Shown here in pieces: positions 1 through 7,241 of a stretch of DNA of 20,172 nt (its first letter is position 1; every line of letters starts with the position of its first letter). Both the position numbers and the translations under genes were made by a program. The notes beneath the pieces are model-generated. The model was given only the letters and a program-made list of their open reading frames with translations, had not been told where the DNA came from and did not search any database. The stretch spans positions 1 through 20,172 of the forward strand of contig DAHUZG010000429.1 in assembly GCA_027306715.1 (NCBI GenBank), in the 5' to 3' direction. Source of the stretch: Acidimicrobiaceae bacterium. Lineage in GTDB: Bacteria > Actinomycetota > Acidimicrobiia > Acidimicrobiales > Bog-793.

Positions 1-1334
1 GGCACCCGGAGTTCATGCGGATGCGCTACGAGGCCTGGGTGGAGGGGTTGACCGGCGATTGGAACATCTCGCGCCAGCGCTTCTTCGGCGTTCCCTTCCC
101 GGTCTGGTATCCCCTCGACGCGGACGGGCGCCCGGACGAGACCCACCCGATCCTCGCCCCGCCCGAGGAGCTGCCCGTCGACCCCTCGACCGACGTCCCT
201 CCGGGGTTCTCACCCGAGCAGCGCGGGCAGCCGGGAGGCTTCGCCGGTGACCCCGATGTGATGGACACCTGGGCGACCTCCTCGCTCACCCCGCAGATCG
301 CGGGCGGATGGGCCGACGACCCGGAGCTGTTCTCCCGCCTGTTCCCGATGGACCTCCGCCCGCAGGGCCACGACATCATCCGCACCTGGCTGTTCACGAG
401 CGTCACCCGGTCGCTGATCGAGCACGGTCAGCTGCCGTGGGCGCACGCCGCCATCTCGGGCTGGATCCTCGACCCCGACCGGAAGAAGATGTCGAAGTCG
501 AAGGGGAACGTCGTCGTGCCGACCGACCTGCTCGAGCGGCACGGCACGGACGCCGTGCGCTACTGGGCGGCTTCGGCACGGCTCGGTGCCGACACAGCTT
601 TCGACGAGCAGCAGATGACCGTCGGAAGGCGCCTGGCGCTGAAGGTCCTCAACGCCGCCAAGTTCGTCCTGTCCATCGAGGCCGCCGCCGGTCCCGCACC
701 GTCCGGCGCCGGTGCCGGCGTCCAGCCGCGCGGCAGCCTCGAGCCGCTCGACTCCGCCTTCCTCGAGGAGCTCGCCGGAGTCGTCGTCGAGGCGATCGCC
801 GCCCTGGAGACCTATGAGCACGCCCGCGCCCTCGAGCGGACCGAGCGGCTCTTCTGGACCTTCTGCGACGACTACCTCGAGCTGGTGAAGACCCGCGCCT
901 ACGCCGCCGGCTCCCCAGGAGCGGGGGCGCGGCGCTCCTTGCGGACGGCGCTCGACGTGCTGCTTCGCCTGCTGGCACCGTTCCTGCCGTTCGCCGCGGA
1001 GGAGGCTTGGTCGTGGTCGAACGACACGTCGATCCATCTCGCCGCGTGGCCGGAGGCGAGGGAGCTCACCGCGCTTCTCGACCGGCAAGCTCCGCCCCCG
1101 GCTCTGCTCGAGCAGGTTCGTGCGGTGCTCGGCGAGGTCCGGCGGGCGAAGACGGCAGGCAAGAAGTCGCTGCGGGCGCCGGTGTCGAAGGTCGTCGTCG
1201 AGGCTCCGGAGCAGGCCACCGCTCTCCTTGTGCTGGCAGCAGAGGATCTCCGCGCCGCCGGTGGGATCACCGAACTGGAGCTCCTCGCCTCGCCGGGAAC
1301 CGACGAGCTGCGGGTCTCGGTCACCCTCGCCTGA
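1..1334 (+). CDS. valS: Valyl-tRNA synthetase, C-terminal half (5' end outside window)
   Basis: Charges tRNA-Val with valine in the cytoplasm using ATP (class I aminoacyl-tRNA synthetase). The open frame is already running at base 3, so the start and the N-terminal HIGH region lie to the left. Seen directly: the DWNISRQRFFG catalytic-core segment at about 57-89, a DVMDTWATSS segment at about 259-288, GHDIIRTWLF, and the KMSKS ATP-binding signature at 486-500. A helical anticodon-binding domain follows (about 690-1100). After it the protein ends with a short domain, and I see no long C-terminal coiled-coil arm of the kind found in many bacterial ValS. The sequence style (LDADGRPDE, PGGFAGDPDVMDTWATSS) matches the shorter actinobacterial ValS form. 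The next gene, on the same strand, starts about 160 bases later. Identification is secure. Confidence 0.97.
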   Translation, partial: HPEFMRMRYEAWVEGLTGDWNISRQRFFGVPFPVWYPLDADGRPDETHPILAPPEELPVDPSTDVPPGFSPEQRGQPGGFAGDPDVMDTWATSSLTPQIAGGWADDPELFSRLFPMDLRPQGHDIIRTWLFTSVTRSLIEHGQLPWAHAAISGWILDPDRKKMSKSKGNVVVPTDLLERHGTDAVRYWAASARLGADTAFDEQQMTVGRRLALKVLNAAKFVLSIEAAAGPAPSGAGAGVQPRGSLEPLDSAFLEELAGVVVEAIAALETYEHARALERTERLFWTFCDDYLELVKTRAYAAGSPGAGARRSLRTALDVLLRLLAPFLPFAAEEAWSWSNDTSIHLAAWPEARELTALLDRQAPPPALLEQVRAVLGEVRRAKTAGKKSLRAPVSKVVVEAPEQATALLVLAAEDLRAAGGITELELLASPGTDELRVSVTLA

Positions 1335-1373
1335 CTCACCGAATCGGCGCCCGCGGCGACTGATCGCCCCGCT

Positions 1374-1420
1374 GCCCCGGGTAGGTTCGGCCCGTCGTGC
1401 CCGCAGGGCCTACCCTGGGC
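1374..1420. promoter_or_regulatory. Inverted repeat between valS and the secreted-protein gene, with -10-like hexamers in its arms
   Basis: Arms 1374-1385 and 1409-1420 pair over 12 bases with one mismatch (core GGGTAGG / CCTACCC) around a 23-base loop. There is no T-tract, so it is not a classic intrinsic terminator, although it could end valS transcription. Both arms also contain TANNNT hexamers on the plus strand (TAGGTT 1382-1387, TACCCT 1411-1416). These could be -10 elements for the downstream gene, giving a leader of roughly 70-100 bases. Which role applies cannot be decided from sequence alone. Confidence 0.4.
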
Positions 1421-1482
1421 TCCGGCCCGGGCTCGCGGCACCGCCCTCCCGGCCGCCGAGGCAGGCTGATGGCAACCAACCT

Positions 1483-1487
1483 GGAGG
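1483..1487 (+). promoter_or_regulatory. Ribosome binding site GGAGG deciding the start of the secreted-protein gene
   Basis: GGAGG lies 5 bases before GTG at 1493. It is one of the best Shine-Dalgarno matches in the window. It favours GTG 1493 over the in-frame ATG at 1469 and GTG at 1397, which would add an N-terminus rich in Gly, Pro and Arg and unlike a normal protein start. Confidence 0.7.
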
Positions 1488-1492
1488 CAATC

Positions 1493-2329
1493 GTGTCGAC
1501 TCGAGAGCACCACTGCGGCCACCCGGAACTCCGGCGGGACGGCGACGAGGGGATCCCGGCGAAGCGGCGGCGAGGCGTCCTGCTCGTCCTGCCTGCGACG
1601 ATAGCGCTGGCTGCGGGTTTGCCCGCCGGTCTCGCCGGTGCCGTCGCACCGACGCCGATGCAACCGAACGGGATCCAGCGGCTGAGCGCGCGCCAAGCGC
1701 TCGACCTCGCCCACAGCACCCTCGCCGCCGAGTCGGACATCGAGCTGTCGGGTGAGCTCACCGAGCAGGGCAGCCGAATCGACCTCGGACTGCGCTCGGC
1801 CGAGCACGGCAAGCGAGCCGCCGGGACGCTCGTCTCGCACGGGGCCGCCGCCGGCTTCGTCGGGATCTTGCACTTCGTCTCGATCGGCCGTGTCGACTAC
1901 CTCGACGGTGGCCGGTCGTTCTGGGTGGCGTCGATGGCGGGTCAGAAGGGCCTCACCACCGCGCAGCGGGCGGCGCTCGTCAAGCGACTCGCCGGCACCT
2001 GGATCATGCTCACCGGCAAGACGGCGAGAAGCTTCACGGTCGGGCTGCGCACCCTGACAGCCCCGGCCACACTCGCCAGCGAGCTCACCACCGCCGACGG
2101 CACCTTGCGCACGGGGATCCCGAAGGTGGTCCAGGCCGTGCGGGCGTTGCCGATCATCTCGAGCAGGGGTGGCACGCTGTGGCTCGCACTGACCGGCAAG
2201 CCGTTGCCCGTCGAGGTGACGGCACCGGCGACAACCGGGACCGGCGGCCACGTCGACTTCAGCTATCCCGCCGCCATCACGATCACGGCACCGCCAGGCG
2301 CCAAGACTCTCGCCCAGCTGGGCCTCTAG
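1493..2329 (+). CDS. Secreted LolA/LppX-like beta-barrel-fold protein
   Basis: Predicted 278-residue exported protein of unknown exact role. A basic stretch (AKRRRG, residues 23-28) leads into a hydrophobic segment at about 29-49 with an Ala-rich cleavage-like site near residue 50. There is no Cys at the cleavage region, so it is not an obvious lipoprotein. The body has the layout of actinobacterial LolA/LppX/LprG-like proteins. These include an N-terminal helix with A-L-D-L-A, alternating strand patterns, a 'GGTLWLALTGKPLPVEV' strand pair, and an ending close to 'FSYPAAITITAPPGAK', the typical last strands of that fold. Members of this fold bind lipids or act in lipid or lipoprotein transport across the envelope, but no substrate can be read from the sequence. 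The start is GTG 1493 with GGAGG upstream. The next gene, a large membrane protein, is on the same strand about 90 bases on, so an envelope-related pair is possible. Confidence 0.72.
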   Translation: MSTREHHCGHPELRRDGDEGIPAKRRRGVLLVLPATIALAAGLPAGLAGAVAPTPMQPNGIQRLSARQALDLAHSTLAAESDIELSGELTEQGSRIDLGLRSAEHGKRAAGTLVSHGAAAGFVGILHFVSIGRVDYLDGGRSFWVASMAGQKGLTTAQRAALVKRLAGTWIMLTGKTARSFTVGLRTLTAPATLASELTTADGTLRTGIPKVVQAVRALPIISSRGGTLWLALTGKPLPVEVTAPATTGTGGHVDFSYPAAITITAPPGAKTLAQLGL

Positions 2330-2335
2330 CCCGAC

Positions 2336-2355
2336 GCCGGCGAGCGCCCGCCGGC
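2336..2355 (+). terminator. GC-rich hairpin just after the LolA/LppX-like gene
   Basis: GCCGGC at 2336-2341 and GCCGGC at 2350-2355 form a 6-base stem with an 8-base loop, starting 7 bases after the stop codon. No T-run follows. It may be a weak terminator or a 3'-end stabiliser between two genes on the same strand. Confidence 0.35.
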
Positions 2356-2418
2356 AGCGACCGGACGGAGCGAACGATCAGGAAGACAGGCCGGTCCTTC
2401 GAGGACGCGCTGCGGGCC

Positions 2419-4992
2419 GTGTCGCCCGAGACGGCGCCGACCTCGCCGAGCTCTTCTCGGCGCCGGCCGAGCCCGCGATCGCCCGGCGCGGCGCTCGCGG
2501 CCTTCGTCACGGCTCACCGCCGCGATCTTCTCGCTGCTGGTGCCCTCGTCCTCTTGGCGCTGGCCTTCTTCTCGCCGGCCCTCGTCGACGGCGGCAGCTT
2601 CGGTGCCTTCGACCTCGCCGCAGGGCGCATGTCGGCCCTCGGTGCGGGGCTCTTCTCGACGGTCCACTCCTTCCACAATGCCGACTCGATCAGCCAGATG
2701 GTGTCGTGGAACACGCTCGACTGGAAGCTCGTCCACTCCGGACAGCTGCCGCTGTGGAACGACTACTCCGTGCTCGGGATGCCGCAGCTGCTGAACTTCG
2801 AGTCGAGCGCCTTCAGCCTCCCCGACCTTGTCAGCTACCTGGCGCCGCTGCCGGAAGCCTTCCTCGTGGCGGTGATCGTCAAGCTCGTCCTCGCCGGTAC
2901 GGGCACCTACCTGGCGGCCCGGGTGCTCGGCTGCCGCCCGCTCGCCGCCTTCTTCGGCGGGGCGACGTTCATGCTCTCGGGGCCGTTCGCGAACTGGGTG
3001 ACATGGCCGCTCTCCGACGTCTTCTGCTGGGCGGGCTGGATCCTCGGCCTGGCCGTTCTCGCCTACCGGCGACCGGGACACCCCTGGCCCGTCACCGGGC
3101 TGGCCCTCGCCGTCGCGTTCTCGTTCTACGGCGGGTTCCCGGAGGCGACGATCCTCTTGTCGATGGTCGCCGTCGTCGGGGCGGCGGTGCTCGCCTGCGG
3201 GCTCGTCGCCACCCGGCGCCAGCTGCACCCGGCCGGGCTGGCGAGCGCGGTGGCCGGAGCGGTGCTCGGGTCGGCGCTCGCCGCGCCGCTTCTCTGGCCC
3301 GGGCTTCAGGTGATCGCCGCCAGCCACCGCCGCGGCCTGCAGGGGTTCACCGCGCTGCCCTTGCGCACGACGAGCCTGTTCCTCGCCCAGGGGTACTTCG
3401 GGATGCCGATCGGGCCGACGACGTCGTTCGCGCTGAGCAAGTGGAACTACTTCGAGACCGTTGCCTACATCGGCGAGGCGGCCGTGGCGCTGGCGGCCGT
3501 GGCGCTGCTTACCCGCTGGCGGCGGCCGGTCGTGATCGCCCTCGCCGCGGCAACGGTCTTCGCGCTCGCGGCCAGCTACCAGCCTCACCTCCTCCCGTCG
3601 TTGCAGGAGGTGCTCGACAAGATCGGGCCGTTGCGCCAGGTCCGCCTGTCGCGCACGCGCACAGTCGCCGCTTTCACGACCTCCCTGCTCGCCGCCTTCG
3701 GGCTCGAGGAGCTGCTGAGCGGGTTCGGCCGGGCGCGGCTGCGCCGGGCGTGGCTCGCCGCCGGCGCCGCGCTCGCCGCCGCCGTCAGCTACCTCGCGGT
3801 CGACTCGGCATTGGCGGGTCTCACCGGGCGGGCAGCGACGGCGCGCGTTGACTCACTGATCTGGCCGGTGGCGATGACCCTCGCCGTGGTCGTTGTCGGA
3901 GCCGTGCTGGCGACCCAGGGCGGTGAAAGCGATCGTCCTGCGACGGCCTGGAGGACCCGCGCCGCCGTCAGCCGCAAAGCCCGCCGGGGCTCCGCCGGGA
4001 TCGCCCGCGATGGCGGCGGCTGGCCGCCAAGCGCGACACGGCTCCGCCTCCGAGCGGCACTTCTGCGGCTCACGAGCTGGCACCTCAGCTCCGAGCGGGG
4101 CCGGCGGTGGCATCGGCGGATCCCGCTCGCCGCTGCCGCCGCCCTCTGCGCCGGGCAGGTGGCGCAGCTGTTCTTCGCCGGGGTCGGCATCGCCTCCTAC
4201 TCGAACCGCTTCTACCCGGCCACGCCGGCCGAGACCCGGCTCGAGTCACTCGTCGGCAGCTCGCTCCTCGGCCTCGACACGGGACTGCCCGACGTCATCC
4301 AGCGCAGCTCGCCGGTCGGCTTCTACCCGAATGTCAACATCGGATACGGGATCCGGCTTTTCGCGGTGCACGACCCTCTCGTGCCCGCTGCGTACTACAG
4401 CTCCTGGCCCGGTCCTGCGACCCCGCCGGCAGCCGGCCCCGCGCTTTTCTTCCCTGACGTCGACTCGGCTGCCCTCGCCCGCCGCTACGGCATCGGCTAC
4501 ATCCTCGCCGCCTCACGCGTGACCGTGCCGCCTGCGGGAACGCTCAAGGTCGCGGTGATCGAGGGAGAGACGCTCTACTCGGTGCCGGGTGCGGCACGCT
4601 TCTCCTTCGCCGGTCCCGGGACGATCTCGGCAGTTCGCCCCACCGGGAACGGGTCGTGGTCGATGGTCGCCGACACTTCGGAGCGTGAGCTGCTCGTGCT
4701 GCGGGTGACAGCGGTTCCGGGATGGCACCTCAGCGTCGACGGCAAGCCGGTTGCGCTCGCCCGCTACGACGGCATCATGCAATCAGCCTCGATCGGCCCG
4801 GGGCACCACGAGATCGAGCTCCGCTACTGGCCCGGGCGCCTCACCACCGGCCTGTGGGCGGCGGGAGCCGCGGCCCTGGTGCTTCTCGGCTGGTGGCTCG
4901 GCCTCGACGAGCCGGTCGCCCGGTGGGCGCGACTGGTCGGGCTCCTTCCCCGTGACAAGAGCCCGCGGCGGCGCTCAGGGTCGGCCGAGTGA
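2419..4992 (+). CDS. YfhO-family polytopic membrane protein (GT-C-like glycosyltransferase superfamily)
   Basis: About 857 residues. Many hydrophobic segments are visible: the first at about residues 37-55 (LLAAGALVLLALAFFSPAL), then around a dozen more, and a last one near residue 815. Typical YfhO-family features are present. These include an early extracytoplasmic segment with SWNTLDWKLVHSGQLPLWN and NFESSAFSLPDL, a middle LRQVRLSRTR segment, and the C-terminal beta-domain signature VPGWHLSVDGKPV (from about residue 766) followed by GHHEIELRYWP. YfhO proteins are linked to glycosylation of wall polymers, such as lipoteichoic acid modification in Bacillus. The substrate here is unknown. A basic, Gly- and Arg-rich insert at about residues 500-570 sits between membrane segments. 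GTG 2419 is the only good start downstream of the previous gene. Upstream ATG 2179 would overlap that gene with an Arg-rich non-protein-like leader. A GAGGA at 2401-2405 is rather far from GTG 2419 (13 bases), so the start is moderately certain. Confidence 0.82.
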   Translation: MSPETAPTSPSSSRRRPSPRSPGAALAAFVTAHRRDLLAAGALVLLALAFFSPALVDGGSFGAFDLAAGRMSALGAGLFSTVHSFHNADSISQMVSWNTLDWKLVHSGQLPLWNDYSVLGMPQLLNFESSAFSLPDLVSYLAPLPEAFLVAVIVKLVLAGTGTYLAARVLGCRPLAAFFGGATFMLSGPFANWVTWPLSDVFCWAGWILGLAVLAYRRPGHPWPVTGLALAVAFSFYGGFPEATILLSMVAVVGAAVLACGLVATRRQLHPAGLASAVAGAVLGSALAAPLLWPGLQVIAASHRRGLQGFTALPLRTTSLFLAQGYFGMPIGPTTSFALSKWNYFETVAYIGEAAVALAAVALLTRWRRPVVIALAAATVFALAASYQPHLLPSLQEVLDKIGPLRQVRLSRTRTVAAFTTSLLAAFGLEELLSGFGRARLRRAWLAAGAALAAAVSYLAVDSALAGLTGRAATARVDSLIWPVAMTLAVVVVGAVLATQGGESDRPATAWRTRAAVSRKARRGSAGIARDGGGWPPSATRLRLRAALLRLTSWHLSSERGRRWHRRIPLAAAAALCAGQVAQLFFAGVGIASYSNRFYPATPAETRLESLVGSSLLGLDTGLPDVIQRSSPVGFYPNVNIGYGIRLFAVHDPLVPAAYYSSWPGPATPPAAGPALFFPDVDSAALARRYGIGYILAASRVTVPPAGTLKVAVIEGETLYSVPGAARFSFAGPGTISAVRPTGNGSWSMVADTSERELLVLRVTAVPGWHLSVDGKPVALARYDGIMQSASIGPGHHEIELRYWPGRLTTGLWAAGAAALVLLGWWLGLDEPVARWARLVGLLPRDKSPRRRSGSAE

Positions 4993-5012
4993 GCCAGGGG
5001 CTGTGCCTCGGC
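4984..5012. terminator. Hairpin spanning the stop codon of the YfhO-family gene
   Basis: GCCGAG (4984-4989) pairs with CTCGGC (5007-5012), and an inner AGCC/GGCT stem (4992-4995 / 4999-5002) is nested inside. It lies in the gap between two convergent genes, where a terminator is expected. A second weak stem, GGTGGA 5054-5059 with TCCACC 5077-5082, follows in the same gap. Neither has a T-tract. Confidence 0.35.
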
Positions 5013-5105
5013 GCACGGGAGGTCCGCCGGTGCCCGGGAGGTGCAGCGACCCTGGTGGACTTGGACAGAGCCGGGATCCACCGAACGGGCCCTACGGCCA
5101 CCGGG

Positions 5106-5948
5106 CTATCGACCGGGGCGGGGGCGTGCGCCTCCGCTGCGGCGACGTCGCTCGCCGCCTCGCGACGAGGTCATCGTGCGGGTGCCGGCGGCGGCCACCT
5201 CGGCGTCGTCGGCAGCGACGACCTCGCGCTCTGCGACGACATCGGCCGGACCGTAACCGAGCCGCTCGTCGTCTTCCTCGCCCTGCCCGGCTGTGGATCT
5301 CGAGCCACCCACTGCAGCCTGGGGGCCACCTGCGACGGCCCCGCCACGCCCGGAGAGCAGGTGCTCGAGCTCGAAGGCAAGAACGCGCTCCGCCGCCTGC
5401 GCGCCCCGTCCGAGGCTCGCACGAAGGTAGTACCAGCTCTGCCAGCTCGTCGTCACGTCGAGCGAATCGAGGATCGACCTCCGCTCGGGGACGCCGCGGC
5501 TGTTGACGTCGGACTCGAAGGCCGACTCGACGAATTGACGGCGCATCAGGCGCGACCGGCGGAGCACCTCGGCCATCTGCGGTGAGCTGCGCTCCTCGAG
5601 CACCACCGCACGGCGGATCGGCGAGATCGCCTCGTAGAACCGACGCAGCCGGTGAGCAACCTGCCGGCAGCGTTCGACAGTCGGCAGGGAGGTGTCCATC
5701 GGGCGCAACGCCTCCCGGTTGCGCCCCACCTGGAGATCGAAGGCGAGACGCCTCAATGCTTCGACGTCCTCGAAGTGGTGATAGACAGTCCGGAGCGCGA
5801 CGCCGGCCCTCTCGGCCACCTCTTGGGCGGTCGGTCGCAGCTGGCCCTCTTCGACGAGCGCGAGGAGAGCCTCGAGGACGTTGAGCCTCGTCCGCTCGCC
5901 GCGCGCCCTCCGTCCATCGATGCGTGGGGGATCGCCCTGGTCGGTCAT
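5106..5948 (-). CDS. TetR-family transcriptional regulator with a long low-complexity C-terminal tail
   Basis: A DNA-binding repressor-type protein of 280 residues. The N-terminal TetR helix-turn-helix is clear: TRLNVLEALLALVEEG at about 20-35, then PTAQEVAERAGVALRTVYHHF at about 39-59, followed by the usual DVEAL. An all-helical ligand domain follows to about residue 200, ending with ERVLAFELEHLLSG. The remaining 75 or so residues are Ala, Gly, Arg and Asp rich with no visible fold, whereas most TetR proteins stop near 200 residues. The tail may be read-through after loss of an original stop. The ATG at 5948 faces away from the DNA ligase gene (start 6126), so the two share a 177-base control region with a 12-base palindrome that could be its operator. 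The ligand is unknown. It need not control the ligase; autoregulation is the simplest guess. Confidence 0.88.
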   Translation of the reverse strand: MTDQGDPPRIDGRRARGERTRLNVLEALLALVEEGQLRPTAQEVAERAGVALRTVYHHFEDVEALRRLAFDLQVGRNREALRPMDTSLPTVERCRQVAHRLRRFYEAISPIRRAVVLEERSSPQMAEVLRRSRLMRRQFVESAFESDVNSRGVPERRSILDSLDVTTSWQSWYYLRASLGRGAQAAERVLAFELEHLLSGRGGAVAGGPQAAVGGSRSTAGQGEEDDERLGYGPADVVAEREVVAADDAEVAAAGTRTMTSSRGGERRRRSGGARPRPGR

Positions 5949-5994
5949 GACACGTCTTTACCCCGCTCCTTCCCGAACATGCATGCAGCCTCCA

Positions 5995-6006
5995 CCTGCC
6001 GGCAGG
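5995..6006. promoter_or_regulatory. Perfect 12-base palindrome, candidate TetR operator
   Basis: CCTGCCGGCAGG is a perfect palindrome 47 bases upstream of the TetR start, in the divergent region. Its half CCGGCAG recurs directly at 6023-6029. A second short palindrome, CATGCATG, lies at 5978-5985. The position fits an autoregulatory operator, but GC-rich DNA produces such palindromes by chance. Confidence 0.35.
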
Positions 6007-6059
6007 CGACCCACCACAGCCCGCCGGCAGCCCCCCCGGCAGCTCAGCGAGGTGGCGGG

Positions 6060-6065
6060 TAGGGT
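6060..6065 (+). promoter_or_regulatory. Candidate -10 element for the ligase gene
   Basis: TAGGGT fits the actinobacterial TANNNT -10 pattern and would place the transcript start near 6072, about 54 bases before the ligase ATG. No good -35 hexamer is visible. A GTG at 6074 opens a 14-codon frame ending at 6118, and ATG 6112 opens a five-codon frame (MLTSR) whose TGA overlaps the ligase start as ATGA. Either could be a leader peptide. Confidence 0.35.
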
Positions 6066-6125
6066 GGCCGCCCGTGCGCGCGGCATCAGGCGGGAGGGGC
6101 TCGAGTAGCACATGTTGACCAGCCG

Positions 6126-7241
6126 ATGACGCTCCCCTTCGAGCCACCGATCGCCCCGATGCTCGCCCTGCCGTCGAGCGACCTTCCGGCAGCCGACGGC
6201 CTGTTCTACGAGCCGAAGTGGGACGGGTTCCGTTGCATCGTCTTCCGCGACGGTGCCCGGCTCGAGCTGGCGAGCCGCAACGAGAGGCCGCTCACCCGAT
6301 ACTTCCCCGAGCTCGCCGACCCCCTCATGGCGATGCTCCCCGAGTGTTGCGTCCTCGACGGCGAGGTCGTGATCGCCGGCCCGAGCGGCCTCGACTTCGA
6401 TGCCCTGCTCCAGCGCATCCATCCCGCCCGCTCGCGGGTGTCGATGCTGGCGGCGGCGACGCCGGCCTCCTTCGTCGCTTTTGACCTCCTCGCCGTCGGC
6501 TCCGAGGACCTCCGCCCGGCCACCTTCGAGCGACGGCGCGAGCGCCTCGAGGCCTTGCTCGCCGGCGCCGAGCCGCCACTGCACCTCACCCCGTCGACCC
6601 GAGACCCGGCGGTCGCCACCGACTGGTTCCACCGCTTCGAGGGTGCCGGTCTCGACGGGGTCATCGCCAAGCGCGGCGAGCTGCCCTACGTCGAGGGCGA
6701 GCGGGTGATGATCAAGGTGAAGCACCAGCGGACCGCAGACTGCGTCGTCGCCGGCTTCCGCTACCGCGCCGGCGAGGAGTCGGTCGGGTCGCTCCTGCTC
6801 GGGCTGTACGACGACGAGGGGACGCTGCAGCACGTGGGTGTCACGTCGTCGTTCACCGCGGGCCGCCGGCGCGAGCTGCTCGGCGAGATCGCCCCTTACC
6901 GGATGGGGCCGGACGAGCCGCACCCGTGGTCGAGCTGGTCGGCACCGACAGGCGTGCCCGCGGGCTCGGAGTCACACCCTGCGGGCGCTGTCGGAGCCCG
7001 CCCCGCTGGTCGACGTCCCGGCACGCCGAGCCGCTGGAACGCGAAACGGGACCTCTCCTTCGAGCCGTTGCGGCCGAGCATCGTCTGCGAGGTCGCCTAC
7101 GACCACCTGCAAGGCGACCGCTTCCGCCACGCGACCGCATTTCGCCGCTGGCGGCCCGATCGCGACGCTCGCTCGTGCACCTACCGCCAGCTCGAGGCGG
7201 CGGTCCCCGTCGAGCTGAGCGAGGTGCTCAAGCTGAGGTGA
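6126..7241 (+). CDS. ligC: ATP-dependent DNA ligase, LigC type
   Basis: Seals nicks in DNA using ATP (EC 6.5.1.1). The 371-residue protein has only the minimal core of adenylation domain plus OB fold, as in mycobacterial LigC, without the polymerase and nuclease domains of LigD. Nucleotidyltransferase motifs are all visible: motif I EPKWDGFR at 29-36 with adenylated Lys31, SRN at 50-52, motif III LDGE at 77-80, motif IIIa FVAFDLL at 116-122, motif IV EGAGLDGVIAKR at 172-183, and motif V MIKVKH at 195-200. The OB part ends with SRWNAKRDLSFEPLRP and EVAYDHLQGDRFRH, typical of this family. A Gly/Pro/Ala-rich stretch of about 25-30 residues before SRWN looks like a loop insertion. The start is ATG 6126. 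No strong ribosome site is close; GGGAGGGG is about 26 bases away. The 3' end overlaps the convergent PHP gene by 14 bases. No Ku gene is in the window, so a repair role outside end-joining is possible. Confidence 0.93.
   Translation: MTLPFEPPIAPMLALPSSDLPAADGLFYEPKWDGFRCIVFRDGARLELASRNERPLTRYFPELADPLMAMLPECCVLDGEVVIAGPSGLDFDALLQRIHPARSRVSMLAAATPASFVAFDLLAVGSEDLRPATFERRRERLEALLAGAEPPLHLTPSTRDPAVATDWFHRFEGAGLDGVIAKRGELPYVEGERVMIKVKHQRTADCVVAGFRYRAGEESVGSLLLGLYDDEGTLQHVGVTSSFTAGRRRELLGEIAPYRMGPDEPHPWSSWSAPTGVPAGSESHPAGAVGARPAGRRPGTPSRWNAKRDLSFEPLRPSIVCEVAYDHLQGDRFRHATAFRRWRPDRDARSCTYRQLEAAVPVELSEVLKLR

Noticed and set aside
1..1334. Truncated valS pseudogene
   Set aside because: The frame is open through the left edge and all visible motifs are intact, so the gene is simply cut by the window.
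899..2251. Minus-strand open frame across valS and the secreted-protein gene
   Set aside because: It covers the ends of two supported plus-strand genes and the gap between them, and shows no domain.
2326..3588. Long minus-strand open frame opposite the YfhO-family gene
   Set aside because: It has an Arg/Gly/Glu-rich random-like composition with no hydrophobic pattern or motif. The plus strand codes for clear membrane segments.
6126..7241. LigD/Ku non-homologous end-joining cluster
   Set aside because: The ligase has only the catalytic core. No Ku, polymerase or phosphoesterase domains of LigD are in the window.
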